This document shows positions 34,819 through 46,723 of a DNA stretch of 64,000 nucleotides, in pieces. This DNA is from Apis mellifera (Eukaryota > Arthropoda > Insecta > Hymenoptera > Apidae), in the NCBI RefSeq assembly GCF_003254395.2, contig NC_037638.1, forward strand, positions 2,733,001-2,797,000, written 5' to 3'. The first letter of the stretch is position 1; each line of letters begins with the position of its first letter. Below the pieces are notes generated by a model. That model was not told the DNA's origin and ran no database searches. It saw nothing but the letters and a program-made list of their open reading frames with translations. A program made the translations under genes and the position numbers.

Positions 34819-37800
34819 GGAAGAAAGAAAATAGTAGTTTTTTACAAACATTTATTAACAAATTTTTTTAATAATATGCCTGTTTTAGAATATTTTTCAC
34901 GGAAAACAAAGGAGATATCGAGGCCTTCCTCGACTGGAACGTCTTGTATTCTTTGTTTTATTTTTATTTTATTTTCAATCATGATCCTCATCATCAAGAT
35001 ACAAGAAGAAATGACCTGTGAATAATTCTTCGGTCTAATTCTGGGCAATAAAAAATTCAAAAAAATTCCATCACCGAATTACGGAAACGGAATATTAAAA
35101 AAGAGGAAGAGAAAAAAAAATAATTCTATGGATATGAATTAAAATTTCATTTCAAAAAAAAAAATCATTCGGATAAACGAAACGGCGATGAAAATAACAA
35201 GAAGCAGGTGTTAGGTGTGCACGTAACGGCAACCTTGATGGCAATAGACAAGCTTGTAACCAACTCGCGCGAACCTTTTCCGTTGTGCGCGCGAGTGACG
35301 TTGAAATTTAGCCGCCGGCGTACGGAATACGGCTCGCTAATTCGTGCTAATCTAATTTAACCGTAGTTGAAGTAGCGAAAGGAACGAACCGCATATAAAT
35401 AGTTGAACGCGAAAAGAGGGTTGCTCGCCACGAGGGTGCATTGAAAACTGCCGCGCTCGAAATTTTCCAAAACTTTCAAACTTTTTACTACTGACTTTAA
35501 TTATCAGTTACTAATTGCTCCGCATACCTTTCCATTACATCTTTTTTCTTCTTTTTTACTCGTTCGAACGCCCGTTCTAAATTTCGCGAAAATTATTTTT
35601 TTTCTTCATCGCGTCGAAGAATTTTACCGAAACACGCTTTATACATGTAATTACGCTTGATAATCTTTTCCTCTTCCGACAAAAATTCAGAGACGTTATC
35701 GAGATGGCCGAACTTTTTCCCCTATATATTCCTCTAGCCGGGCTCATAAACCCGTTCAATGGAATCCCGATGCAATCACGTCCCCGTTCCTTTCCAACGG
35801 AGAATAGGTGGCCGGTGTGCACGCCACCGGCACAAGCCATTTACCCGGAAATGCGGTAATTGCAAATTGTAACGGAGCGGCGGGGAGGTGCTCGAGCACC
35901 CGCGCCATTATCGCTCTATATCACCCGCCGCCACCCTCCGTCATTCTTTTTTTGTCACCCTTGAATACCCGCGTCTTTCCCCTCCTCTCTCGGCAGCAGA
36001 AGCGTTAACGAAACACCTGCTGTGCAAGTGGCCGTCCTTGAAAATAGTCCACCGAGTTAACCTCCCGCGCTTAAACCGGAAATGTAACCGGCGTGAAAGC
36101 GTTCCGGTGTAAATGATAGTCGGAGGAGATTCTTCTCTTCTCGCTCTGCGCGGAGATCCAGAGATTGGGTGTAAATTAATTTTTCTTTCTTTTTTTTTTT
36201 TAAAGTTTAAGCGAATTCGCGAGGAGAATTGTTTAAGGACAAAATGGAGGAAATTTGGGAAAAGAAGATCGAAAGGGATCGGTTTGTTTGAGTAAGATTT
36301 GGGAATTTGGATAGAAAATTTTTAATTATAATTTAATTATCGTTACTCGATTTCTTTCTTTCGAGAAAAGAATCTATCTTTTTATTTTCGAGATTTTTAT
36401 TAAATTTCTAAAACGAAAGAGAATTTATTTGAGAGAATTATTCGATTTATTTGAGATCGATAATAATATTGTAAAATCGGATCGAAAAGATAGAAATAGG
36501 ATATGCTGTCAGTTTTCGTATTTTTACACTTGGCTATCCTGATCGGAAAATATCATCCATTGTGAATGAAAATTTGACAATTATTTTTGCTAATTATTAT
36601 GAATCGACGATGGTCCTATTAAATATTTCTGGACTTGTATAATTGTAGTAATGCAATAGCGCGAATGGAAATAGGTCAAAATCTATATTTAAGCAAATAC
36701 AATAAACAATTAATTCGATTTTGAATGTAGAATTTTGGACGCTCGGAATAAACGTCGAACAAACATAGATCTCGAAATAAACATACGATATAGCTTTTCT
36801 CGGTTATGATGTGCGAGAAAAAACGAGAATTTTATATAAATTTAAGCGTATAATATTGTATTATACGTAATTGAAATCAGTTTTATTCATTTTATTTTTT
36901 TCTGGAAATATAATTTCTTTATAAAATATACAGCTTAATAAATTATAAATGAAAATAACAAAAAAAGAGAGAGAGAGAGAAAAAGCCATTGTTTCTTAAA
37001 AATCAAAATTCATGCTGCGTTAATTCAATTTTTGTATCATTTTCATTGATACATTGAAAAAAATAATTAATTAAAAAATGTGCAAAAATAAGTATAGTAA
37101 TACAAAAACTCAAATACATCGATTATTATATTCTCATTGTTATTTATTTTTTAAACCCGTTTCGAGCATTGTTACCATGTTGAATTTATTTTTTACCATC
37201 GAACGATAACGTCGGGCGCTGTGCTCATCGTATCATTTCCGCTATTTCGGCGCGAACCATCGATCTGGCGAAACAACTAATTAACGCAAGCCCTACTTTA
37301 CGCTCGATATCACGTGCGGATGCACACATGTTTCGTTTTTCGTTTCACGTAGAACCGTGCAAAGTGACAAGCGATAAAATATAACTATACCGGTGCGCAT
37401 AGTAAAGTGGGTTTAATGTATTTCTCTTGGCTTGGAATCCTGTGGCGACGAGCTTCGCCGAGTTCCCGATGGAAATGGCGCGTACCAATGCTAACGTAAC
37501 GAATTTAAAGGTTGAGAGGAGGACTCGTTGATGAATTTCGAAATCGGAGCTAACTATAAATAAGAGCTCCCCTTTTTTTTCTTTCGATCGTTTAATTATC
37601 CTTTGTACAGGTTATATATGCTCAATGATGATCACGTCATTGCGCGAAAGAAAAATTTAAATTTACGATTGAACAGAAATAAAAAAGAAATACGCGTTAA
37701 TACGTATTCCAAGAAACTTGAAAACTTGACTTGCGGTCAATATAATGTATAGACTCGAGAGATAACGTGTCACTTTATTCTAGATTTTAGTATCGAGCGA

Positions 37801-39768
37801 GACTTTGCGTCATCTTCGATATCTATCGGTAAACCGGAGTTGGCGAAAAAAAAATAAGCGGCTATTATTGTGTCACTCGTGAAGACAAGCGCAACTTTGT
37901 AACTTGCCGATGCCGTCATTGATTCTTGAAAAGAATCGAACACGGAATGTAAACGTTAGAGTCGTCTCTCTTTAATTATTTCTATGGAAACGGTTTGCTC
38001 GATCGATAATATACAAAGATTGACAGAGTTACCGTGGAAAAAAAAAAGGAAAAAAATAAAATGGCGTCAAATATCATATTTCTATTTTAGTATTGAAATT
38101 TATTTTCAGCGATACGTGGGTTGCGTTTCCACGAATTGCGTACTACTCCTATCCTATATTTGTCGATGGATAAGTGATCGTTTGTAATTGTATTACAGTT
38201 TATTGCAATAATGGATATCTTATGATAGACTGACGCGAGGAGTCCATTTATTCTAGTGACGTCTTTTGCAATAAAATTCGCATTTCTCGCGCCTACACCA
38301 CCCATTCTTCCCTTTATGAACTCCAATAGCGTTTTATCGTATTTTCCTGGCATTGACATCTATTTCCTATCTATTTTAGTATTTTACTATTTTAATGGAA
38401 TAATAAGAAGAAAATAATCGAGAGGCATTTCTCGTTCGATATATTGCGAGAATATACGTAAAAATGGTACGAGTATATTATTATTATAGACACGAAATAA
38501 ATACTTATTGTATGTATTTAAATAACGATGAAAAAAATTTCTTCGAAATCGTCTCGTTTTCTCTTTTTCTTTTAGATGAAATGATTTTTCCATTGAAAAT
38601 CAACTGGACAAAAAAATATTGAACACAGTATCATCGAAACAACTATTTTTCCGTCCGAAAAACAACACAATTTTATAATCGACGTAACCACAAACCTAAA
38701 AGTATTTCCCCATCGCGAATATCAATAAAAAAAAAAAAGAAAGAAAGAAAAATGGATTTCGATCATTCCAATCAATTTAACAAGAAACACACCAAAAAAA
38801 AAACGGACGAAAAAAATTGAATAAAGGTATCAACCAACGTAATCGTGATCTAAAAATATACCCATCATGAGTGTCATAAATGCACAAAAAAAGAAAGAAA
38901 GAAAAAAAAAAAAGAAAAAGCCGTGACAAACCTCGATTCGGAAATCGATTCGATGGAAAAACACGGACGACAAAAATTCAATAAACCATCGTGCTAAAAA
39001 TTAAAGTAACCGAATTAATCCCATCTCTATTTTTCCACCCGAAAAACAAGCCGGTGTAACAGCTGGTCCGCGTGTCACGTGATCCCCGCCCGCAAACGTT
39101 TAATCGCCCCTGCGACCCAGTGGCGGGCTTTTCGAATGCGACGATTAATCCCGACTTACCTCTAATTACCACCGAGACAGGATGAAAGTAGGGTGTAATT
39201 AATCCGACCTCGGCTCGGTCTCGGTCGGTAATTCGGTCCGGTTCGGCACGTCCTGCGCGGCCGGTAGGAGAGGGAGGAGGAGGGGATATGCCCGCTCTCG
39301 ATAAATCGCGACAACGTTTTTATCGATCGATGTGGGAAAGACGCGCGTACGCAAACAGCCACGGCGATCCTATCCTCGTTAAAACCGATGCGGTACATGA
39401 CGTACGTCGTTCCCACGCGCAATAAAATATTCCAGGATTACGCAATGCGAAGCTTATGGCGAAGACCGATGCGTGTACCGCGCAATTTCGCGTCCAATGA
39501 AAAAGTATTCATCCGCGTTGATAATTTATCGTGCAACGAAACACGTTACATGTGCGTTTTATTTTTTTTTTTCTCTCTATCGGAAAGGAGACTTTTATTG
39601 GACGTTTTTACACGTAGGGAAAGATGAGAGGAAAGATTGGGATGGTATGGTGATGGTGTGATTCGTTCCGGAAATTTAAAGGCGACGTAGGAGATATAGG
39701 AGTTTCTATAGGAGAAATGAGCGATTTGGAAAAATTTTAGTGTTCGATGATATAGTTTAATTTTTCAG
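33613..39768. other. Non-coding AT-rich DNA
   Basis: No gene is supported. GC-richer patches lie at about 33660-33870, 35220-35340, 35790-36010 and 39040-39370. A GA run lies near 34374-34396, an A23 run at 34789-34811, and AAAG-rich tracts near 38728-38750 and 38887-38920. A consensus TATAAATA lies at 35394-35401 but has no initiator at the right distance. The stretch at about 36300-37140 is especially AT-rich and featureless. Confidence 0.55.
34789..34811. repeat. A23 homopolymer
   Basis: Twenty-three A residues followed by an A/G-rich tract. Confidence 0.9.
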
Positions 39769-40083
39769 GGAAGAAGTATAACAAGTGAGATATGTATGAG
39801 ATGCTAGTAACTTATGGCGCTAGTGTCGCGTTCGCCATATTGTTAATCGCCTTATAATATTTTACAAATTTTCACGTGTACTTTTCAAGTATCTCTTTAA
39901 TCGTGATCACGTTTTTTATTACGTTCATGTTTGCGAAACGAGTGTTTATGCGTGTAATCATCTCCATCTCCAGGGGCCGCTTTCACCCGTTTAAACTTTT
40001 TATCTATATATATATGTTTCTCGTTCGCCTATTATTTAACGCACTCTGTCCGCGTTATTTATTTCAATATTCGTAAGTGTAAG
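39769..40083 (+). other. Candidate non-coding exon
   Basis: The left edge is an acceptor-like GTTTAATTTTTCAG (AG at 39767-39768). The right edge has two strong donors in tandem, GTAAGT at 40074 and GTAAGC at 40084. An exon would be 305 or 315 nt long. No long open frame spans it, so it would be an untranslated or lncRNA exon. This is an inference from splice motifs only, and AT-rich DNA produces such pairs by chance. Confidence 0.25.
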
Positions 40084-40437
40084 GTAAGCAAACGAAGGAA
40101 GCGACGATATACACGCGTTTATATAGCTCGTCGGATCACGGGAAATTTAACTTGCGAAAATACGGAGCTATTCGTTCGAGCATTCGAGGAAAATCTGTTC
40201 CATCCACGTGTATGGCTAATCCTAACTAGCAATTCCGGCTGGTAATATCGCAACTTTATTGCCTCCGCTCTTTTGTGAGATACGAGGATATCCTTGTTAG
40301 CCGTGTTCACTTAGCGGATGTTAATACAATTAAATCTTTCCACGTGATTCTATTAAATGGAGGGAGGGGGGGATGTAAAAATGAGGATTATAGCTGGTTA
40401 ACTGACAGCTCAATCGAGATATCACGCGTTCGATTCT

Positions 40438-40475
<38 letters not shown>

Positions 40476-41370
40476 TAATAAGAGGAAAAAAGGGGGGTGT
40501 GAAAAATTTTTTTCGCCCAACACTTTGTTTCCATTTCGAAAATCGAATTTTCACCGGATAATAATTTCCAATAACTGGATATATCGATGGAGGTTTTATT
40601 TTACGATTCTGCACACGCGTGATATTCGACTGATTCGGCTGGACAACAATTTCTAATAATTGGATCATTGGTTAAAACGATACGATATACGATTCTACTG
40701 TGCGAAAATATTTTTTCTTTGACATTTTTCGTTTCGATCGAAAATATTTGAAAATTTATCGATTTGCCGTGAAAAGAATTTTCCAGTAACTTAATCACCT
40801 TGAGCCGAAAATCACGCTTTTACGCGCGCAAAGCGTAGAATCAAATATTTTCCTTCAAATTTTTCCTCTCGAAAAAGTCGACGAAAATTTTTCTTCTTTA
40901 ATTGAATTTGAAAGAAATTATCGTTTCTTTTTTTTTTTTTTTTCCTTTTTCACGCGTATTATCGTTCTCGAACGATAAGATATTTCGCGGAAACGTTCGT
41001 GAGACATCGATAAAGAAATATTTACACTTCTTCTCTTCTTTTTTTTTTCCACGATGCAAGGCAACGATCGAGTCGAAATCGTTGCAAGTTTACGTAAACG
41101 AATTCACCCGAATTTCGAATTGGGCGACGCAATATGAAAGTTGGAAATTGGTCGAAATTGAAAGTTCGGAACGTTGCAAGTTCTTCGTGCATCGGCCGTA
41201 CTTCGAAATTAAGAATCGGTTTCTCGAATTTAATTTCGAGAGTAATTTTCCGCGTATGGCCACTTCGAGGGTTAAACTTTCACCACTACTTGCGCGAAAA
41301 GTAACTAAACTTTTCGGGCGCGAACTGTCCATTCTCGAGAAATCTAAATTCTCGTGCAATAAAATTTTTC
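40084..41370. other. Non-coding DNA
   Basis: Holds the (TG)16 microsatellite at 40441-40472 and T-rich tracts near 40928-40941. The 176-codon plus-strand frame at 40902-41432 starts and ends in pyrimidine tracts and has no recognisable domain, so it is not called as a gene. Confidence 0.55.
40441..40472. repeat. (TG)16 microsatellite
   Basis: Sixteen uninterrupted TG dinucleotides, probably length-polymorphic. Confidence 0.97.
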
Positions 41371-41434
41371 TTTTTCTTCCTTCCTTTCTTCTTTTTTTAA
41401 TTTCCAATCCATCATTTTTCTGTTCCAGGTGAGT
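41371..41434 (+). promoter_or_regulatory. Recursive-splice-like site (ratchet point) 2
   Basis: A long pyrimidine-rich stretch (about 41368-41426) ends in TTTTTCTGTTCCAG. The acceptor AG at 41427-41428 is directly joined to the near-perfect donor GTGAGT at 41429-41434. A second strong donor, CCG|GTAAGC, follows at 41487, 58 nt downstream. The strand and architecture match site 1 at 19.72 kb. The motif is seen, and use in splicing is inference. Confidence 0.5.
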
Positions 41435-41486
41435 CAACTCCAGCTCAGTTATCACATTAAATTATCCGATTGGTAGCCATAAACCG
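41429..41486 (+). other. Candidate 58-nt recursive exon
   Basis: This segment is bounded by CCAG and GTAAGC. All three frames contain a stop codon, so if included in an mRNA it would be untranslated or would truncate the product. That fits an exon-definition segment removed by recursive splicing better than a coding exon. Confidence 0.35.
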
Positions 41487-42377
41487 GTAAGCGACGAAAT
41501 GTTTCCTTCCTTATGGAAAATTTAAACGAAATAATCGTAACGGGGGCGGGAATAGAGAAAGAAAAAAGGGATTCCGGATGCCGCGCGTGGTCATCTTTCG
41601 ATTTGCATTCAATGTCGGCCGCCTTGCTCTCCATATTTAGCGCCATTGGCGCGTCTCGAAGCGTGGGCGCTTCGCGTGAATTTTCGCCTACGGTCAATCG
41701 TTCGCATTCCTCGTTCGGAGATCGGCCGACAGAGAGAGGCGCTTCCAACATTCGAATAATTCGATTATTCGGGCACGAATTTGTTCCACTCGTGTGTACC
41801 CTTAATCGTTTCAATCACCGATACGAGAGTTTAAAACGAACAAGAAATTAGAGATTATATGATTTAATATCGAAAAGAAAGAAATTTTCAATCGTGTGTT
41901 GAAGCATGATATCTTGATTGATTGAAAAATTGATTCAGAAGAATGACATTGAACGATATTCCAAACAAAATTTTAACAACGAATATTCGAATTTATTCGC
42001 GCGAATCGCTTGGAACACGGTTTTTCTTTCCTTTCGAACATTGTGCTCTCGATTGCGCAAGAACGATCGCGAAGTCGGCCTAATTTACGAGCTCCATTAA
42101 AGTTTCACGAGGAGAGAGAGAGCGGGCAAGAGAGAAAAATAAAGAAGAATAAAGGAAGATAAAAATGTATAGTCTGGAAAGAACGGGCGAATCAGATATC
42201 ATCTCGGACGACCTTGCCCGACCGTGCTCCCCACTGAGACTGCTCAGACGTCTCTTTTCCCTTCTCTTAGGGCGTGTTTTGCACGTTTTAAGGCTAAAGG
42301 CCGGTCGACGATGATTTTATCGTATTAATTTATTAACTTCGCGCTCGATGCGTTTTCCAGACTGTACGTGGTCACGA
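41487..42377. other. Non-coding DNA with a GC-rich patch
   Basis: A CpG-rich patch lies at about 41570-41740 and contains a perfect hairpin, CGAAGCG, TGGG loop, CGCTTCG (41657-41674). Open frames on both strands (41452-41814 minus and 41513-41851 plus) overlap and have no domain. Confidence 0.55.
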
Positions 42378-43605
42378 GAGACCAAAGGGTGCGGGTGTTT
42401 TTAAGGATCCAAACTTCTTCGATCTTATAATTAATATTTTTTCATTTAATCGCGATTGTTACATCACAAGAGATAGTCAGCTTCATATTTGAAACGAAAA
42501 TCTTCGTTTCGATTCGAGGTATACTTTTTTTTAAATAAAATCTCAAAAAATTTCTCGAAAGTCTCAATTTGAACGAGACTAAAAGGTGTTTTTAAGGATC
42601 CAAACTTCTTTAATCTTATAATTAATATTTTTTCATTTAATCGCGATTGTTACATCACGAGAGTTGGTCAGCTTTATATTTGTAAACGAAACTCTTCATC
42701 TCGATTCGAAGTATACTTTTTTTTTAATAATATCTCAAAAAATTTCTCGAAAGTCTCAATTTGAACGAGACTAAAAGGTGTAGGTGTTTTTAAGGATCGA
42801 AACTTCTTCAATTATTTTTATAATTATTGTTATGTGATTGTTATATGCCGTCATAAGAGTTGGTCAGCTTTATATTTGTAAACGAAACTCTTCAGAGACC
42901 AAAGAGTGTGGGTGTTTTTAAGTATCCAAACTTCTTCAATCTTATAACTAATATATTTTCATTTAATTACGATTGTTACATCAGAATGAATTGGTCAGCT
43001 TCATATTTGTAAACGAAACTCTTCAGAGACCAAAGGGTGTGGGTGTTTTTAAGGATCCAAGCTTCTTCAATTTTATAATTAATATATTTTCACTTAATCG
43101 CGATTGTTATATCACAAGAATTGGTCAGCTCCATATTTGTAAACGAAACTCTTCAGAGACCAAAGGGTGTGGGTGTTTTTAAGGATCAAAACTTCTTCAA
43201 TCTTATAATTATTGTTATGTGATTGTTACATGCCATCACAAGAGTTGGTCAGCTTCATATTTGTAAACGAAACTCTTCAGAGACCAAAGGGTGTGGGTGT
43301 TTTTAAGGATCCAAGCTTCTTCAATCTTATAATTAATATATTTTCACTTAATCGCGATTGTTAACATCACAAGAATTGGTCAGCTCCATATTTGTAAACG
43401 AAACTCTTCAGAGATCAAAGAGTGTGGGTGTTTTTAAGAATCCAAACTTCTTTAATCTTATAATTATTATTATGTGATTGTTACATGCCATCACAAGAGT
43501 TGGTCAGTTTCATATTTGTAAACGACTTTCTTCGTTTCGATTCGAAGTATACTTTTTTTTTAAATAACATCTCAAAAAAAATTTCTCGAAAGTCTCAATT
43601 CTCAG
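42378..43605 (+). repeat. Tandem array, eight units in long then short classes
   Basis: The core GTGTTTTTAAG starts near 42395, 42586, 42784, 42912, 43043, 43173, 43297 and 43428. Spacings are 191, 198, 128, 131, 130, 124 and 131 bp. Units share GAGACCAAAGGGTGTGGGTG, CTTCTTCAATCTTATAATTA, TTGGTCAGCT and TTTGTAAACGAAACTCTTCA. The long units add about 65 bp (TTCGATTCGAGGTATACTTT, AAATTTCTCGAAAGTCTCAA). The two long units lie first, short units follow, and the long-type segment returns at the right end (about 43530-43600). Short open frames inside are repeat shadows. Confidence 0.92.
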
Positions 43606-46600
43606 ATCGATCGATTATTAAGCGATTTAATAAGCTAATAAGTCATAAATAATCGGAACCAATTACCATATTTCAGTTATATCGGGAAATATATATGGGG
43701 AAATTGGATCAAAGTGGTTACTTTGTACAATTTATCATCGGGGCCGACACGGCCCCACTATTAAATGATACATGGGCGAGAAGGTGATGTTTGAGGAAGA
43801 ATCGGTTGGATGATTAAAAATTTCAATCCAGTCTCGTCGAGAGTAATTTTTAATTTATCGATCCATGTTTGTGACAGAGCGATACCGTTAGCTTGACGGA
43901 AAGTTTAATTACTGATTCATATATGATATATATATATATATAAGAATCGTTTCGACAATAGCCACGTGCTCTCTCTCTCTTTCTCTCTCTTTCTCTTTCT
44001 GTTAGTTTTAATTTATTAAATGGAAAGGTTCGATCGAGAATAATATCGCAGTGTATATCGAGAAAGGACGAGTTTTTTTCCTTTTTATTTCGATGGAATT
44101 GGGTAATTAATAACCGATATCGTTCCACTTCTGAAATTAACTGGATCCTTTTAACCAACCCCTTCTTCGATTTTAAAATATATATCAAATTATTATTTTG
44201 AAAAAAAATTCTTCGCGCAAAATCTCTTTACAATTAATCTCCAACTTAGAAAACTTTATTTCTAAATTTCAATCCTCCGATTTCTAGAAACGTTAAATTA
44301 AAATACCAAAATTCTTCGTACACATTACGAAAGAAAATAAAAGAAATCGAAAAAGCAGCCAGCTTATCACCAGCCTCAAATAATTCCTTCCGAATTTAAT
44401 TCTTCCCTCCCTCCAAAGCGGAGGATGATGAGAAGGAGACAGAGTCGAAAGAGAGGGAAAGGGTGGACGTGGAGAAGAATCGTGGAGGTCGAGGAGGAAG
44501 GAGTTAGGGTTGGAGAGGAGCAGCAATAAGGAATTATTGCGGTACGATCGACAAACGGCGACTACGTGGCCGCACTACGGAACCATTGCCAGGGCCTTCG
44601 TCGACTTTTCTTTCCCTTCCTCCCTTCCCCCCAGATCCGCACACTCGTCAATACGTAATGCTCCGGGACCGCCTCGTATCACGTCCCATCTTCGTAACAC
44701 GTCCGTCATAGCCGCGCTACGTGGAATGCCGGATTCCTTTCGATCTTGTATATTTCACCCTGCTCGTTGTTTCGTTGTTTCGATCGATCGTGTCAAGGAA
44801 GGGAAGAATTTATTACTTCCGATTTTTCATCTAATCTAATCGACAGAGTGAAAAATCTTTTCTCATTTTTACGTAAGAGACTCGTATGATTTCTGAACAT
44901 GTAATTTATTTAGATTGAGGTAATAATTGTACGAGTATTGAATGATTAACAAGAAAATATTTCAGCTCCCATTGTCTTGGATAATTAGATGAAAGAGTGA
45001 GCAAGATACGAATTTTAGAGATTCGAATCGATTTGCCGATACGATAATTCGTAGTTTCGAAGATTCGAATACATTTGAGAGGATTTGCATCGAGGACGAA
45101 AGTGTATACTCTAAGATTCTCCAATCGAATTGGAAAATTGAATCACGATATGATATTACTCGGTGTAAACCGAAAGGGAATAATAACACGATCATCAACG
45201 ATATATTTCCTTATACCTTCTTTTTCAATTTTCGTTTGAAAAATTAATTTTTTCCCCTCTTTTTATATATATATTTACGATTCAACATCCCCTCGTGCAA
45301 TTAATATTAATACAATAGCGTAGAATATATTCACCCGTCGAAAACACTACGGTTATTTTCAACGAGATCCTCGTGCGAAATACCGAGTTGCACTCGATCG
45401 AAAATACTTTTTCCACTCCCCTTACCCGATCCATTTATCCGATTCGAAACAGTTTTATTAATCCCCCGCTCGAAAGGTGCTCGACCGATCCTTGCTTTAT
45501 GATGATATCGCCGAGCGCGCAAGTGTATCTCGGCAAAAAAAAAAAAAAAAAGAAAAAACGAAACAAAACAAACAAATAAGCGAGCGAAAGGGGATAAATA
45601 GAGCATCGGAGCGCGCGCAACAAAACACACCGGTAAAAGGGAAATTGATTCCGTGGAAAGCGCGATGGAGCGGACCCCCTCCCCCTCCTCCTCCTCCCGA
45701 TTTAAACCGGCGCCGTAGAATCGCGGATAAAATTCAGCCCATTTCCTCCCTAATTCGTTCACCCTAGCCGAGGAGAGAGAGAGAGAGAGACTCGCAAAAC
45801 GGTTCATAATCTGGCTCTCGAAAAAAGAGGAAAAAAGGGAGAAAGAAAACGCCGCGCTTTGTCCTTCGCGCTGTCGTGCGTAAAAGGGACAAAAGAATGG
45901 TGGAAAATAAAAAAGGAAAGGGAGAAGAGGGGGAGACGGAAGGAGGAATTAAAACAATCGTCGAACGGGACGAGAATTGCGATCGTCGGGCCTCGTGAAA
46001 ATGTTCCTGTTTTCTTCTTTCTCTTCTTTTCTTTTTTTTTCAAATTCTCCTCTAGAATACATCGTTATGTCTTATCACATTTCTCGATACTCGAGAAAAG
46101 AATTCGTTGAAATGCGACAAGACGCAGGAAGCAACATTCTCGAATTCCCTTCCTCTTCGTCATCCTCTCCTCTCGTTTCTCTCCGTTGTTTCGACATCGA
46201 TCGGGCTACTTAAGATAAAACGACGAATCACGCACGTGGACGGAAAGGGCGGATCGATGGCCGATCAACGATGGCGAGGACAGACAACGGCTCGTGCAAG
46301 TTGAAGCGGTCTCGAACCAGTGTCTCGCCTTGGATGTTGGCCCGTAACGAAATTTCGGGCCGCGTCGATAGCGCGAGGCGCCACGGATATTGTCCTCGTC
46401 GCGAATCCGCGTCGCCCCGCGTGAAACATTGCTGCTCGCCAACGAGCAGGAGGAGGAGGAGGAAAAGGGGTGGGCGTAACCCCTTGCACGATTTTGACCC
46501 ACTTTCGGCGTCCACATATTATCCGTCCCGAAACTGTTCCTCTTGTATCGTTCTACGTGCAAACTTACTCGAGAATTTGTACGAATCTTCTTTCGTAGAA

Positions 46601-46694
46601 GGCTTTTCATAGAAGAGGAAGATCAAATGTTTCGAATAAATTTCAATTCTTCGAACTTGTGTGCAAACCCTCTTCGTAAATCTTAATCGAAGTA
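43606..46694. other. Non-coding DNA left of the mariner
   Basis: A GGGGCC/GGCCCC hairpin lies at 43740-43756 and CT-rich tracts at about 43970-44000. An A17 run lies at 45535-45551 and GC-rich sequence at about 46230-46560. The GC-rich part is open in several frames on both strands at once (for example 46206-46610 minus and 46271-46612 plus). No frame has a recognisable domain. Confidence 0.55.
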
Positions 46695-46723
46695 TTGGGT
46701 TGGCAACTAAGTAATTGCGGATT
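46695..46723 (+). repeat. Left terminal inverted repeat of mariner
   Basis: Begins TTGGGTTGGCAACTAAG just after the TA at 46693-46694. It pairs without mismatch over 29 bp with the right repeat. Confidence 0.95.

Noticed and set aside
35391..35430. Consensus TATAAATA in a GC-richer patch
   Set aside because: No TCAGT-type initiator about 31 nt downstream.
37591..37616. Pyrimidine-containing TTTGTACAG followed by GTTATA
   Set aside because: The acceptor half is fair but GTTATA is a weak donor, so it does not meet the recursive-site pattern.
40902..41432. 176-codon plus-strand frame ending at the 41.43 kb splice-like site
   Set aside because: It begins in a T run and ends in a pyrimidine tract typical of an intron 3' end, and it contains no domain.
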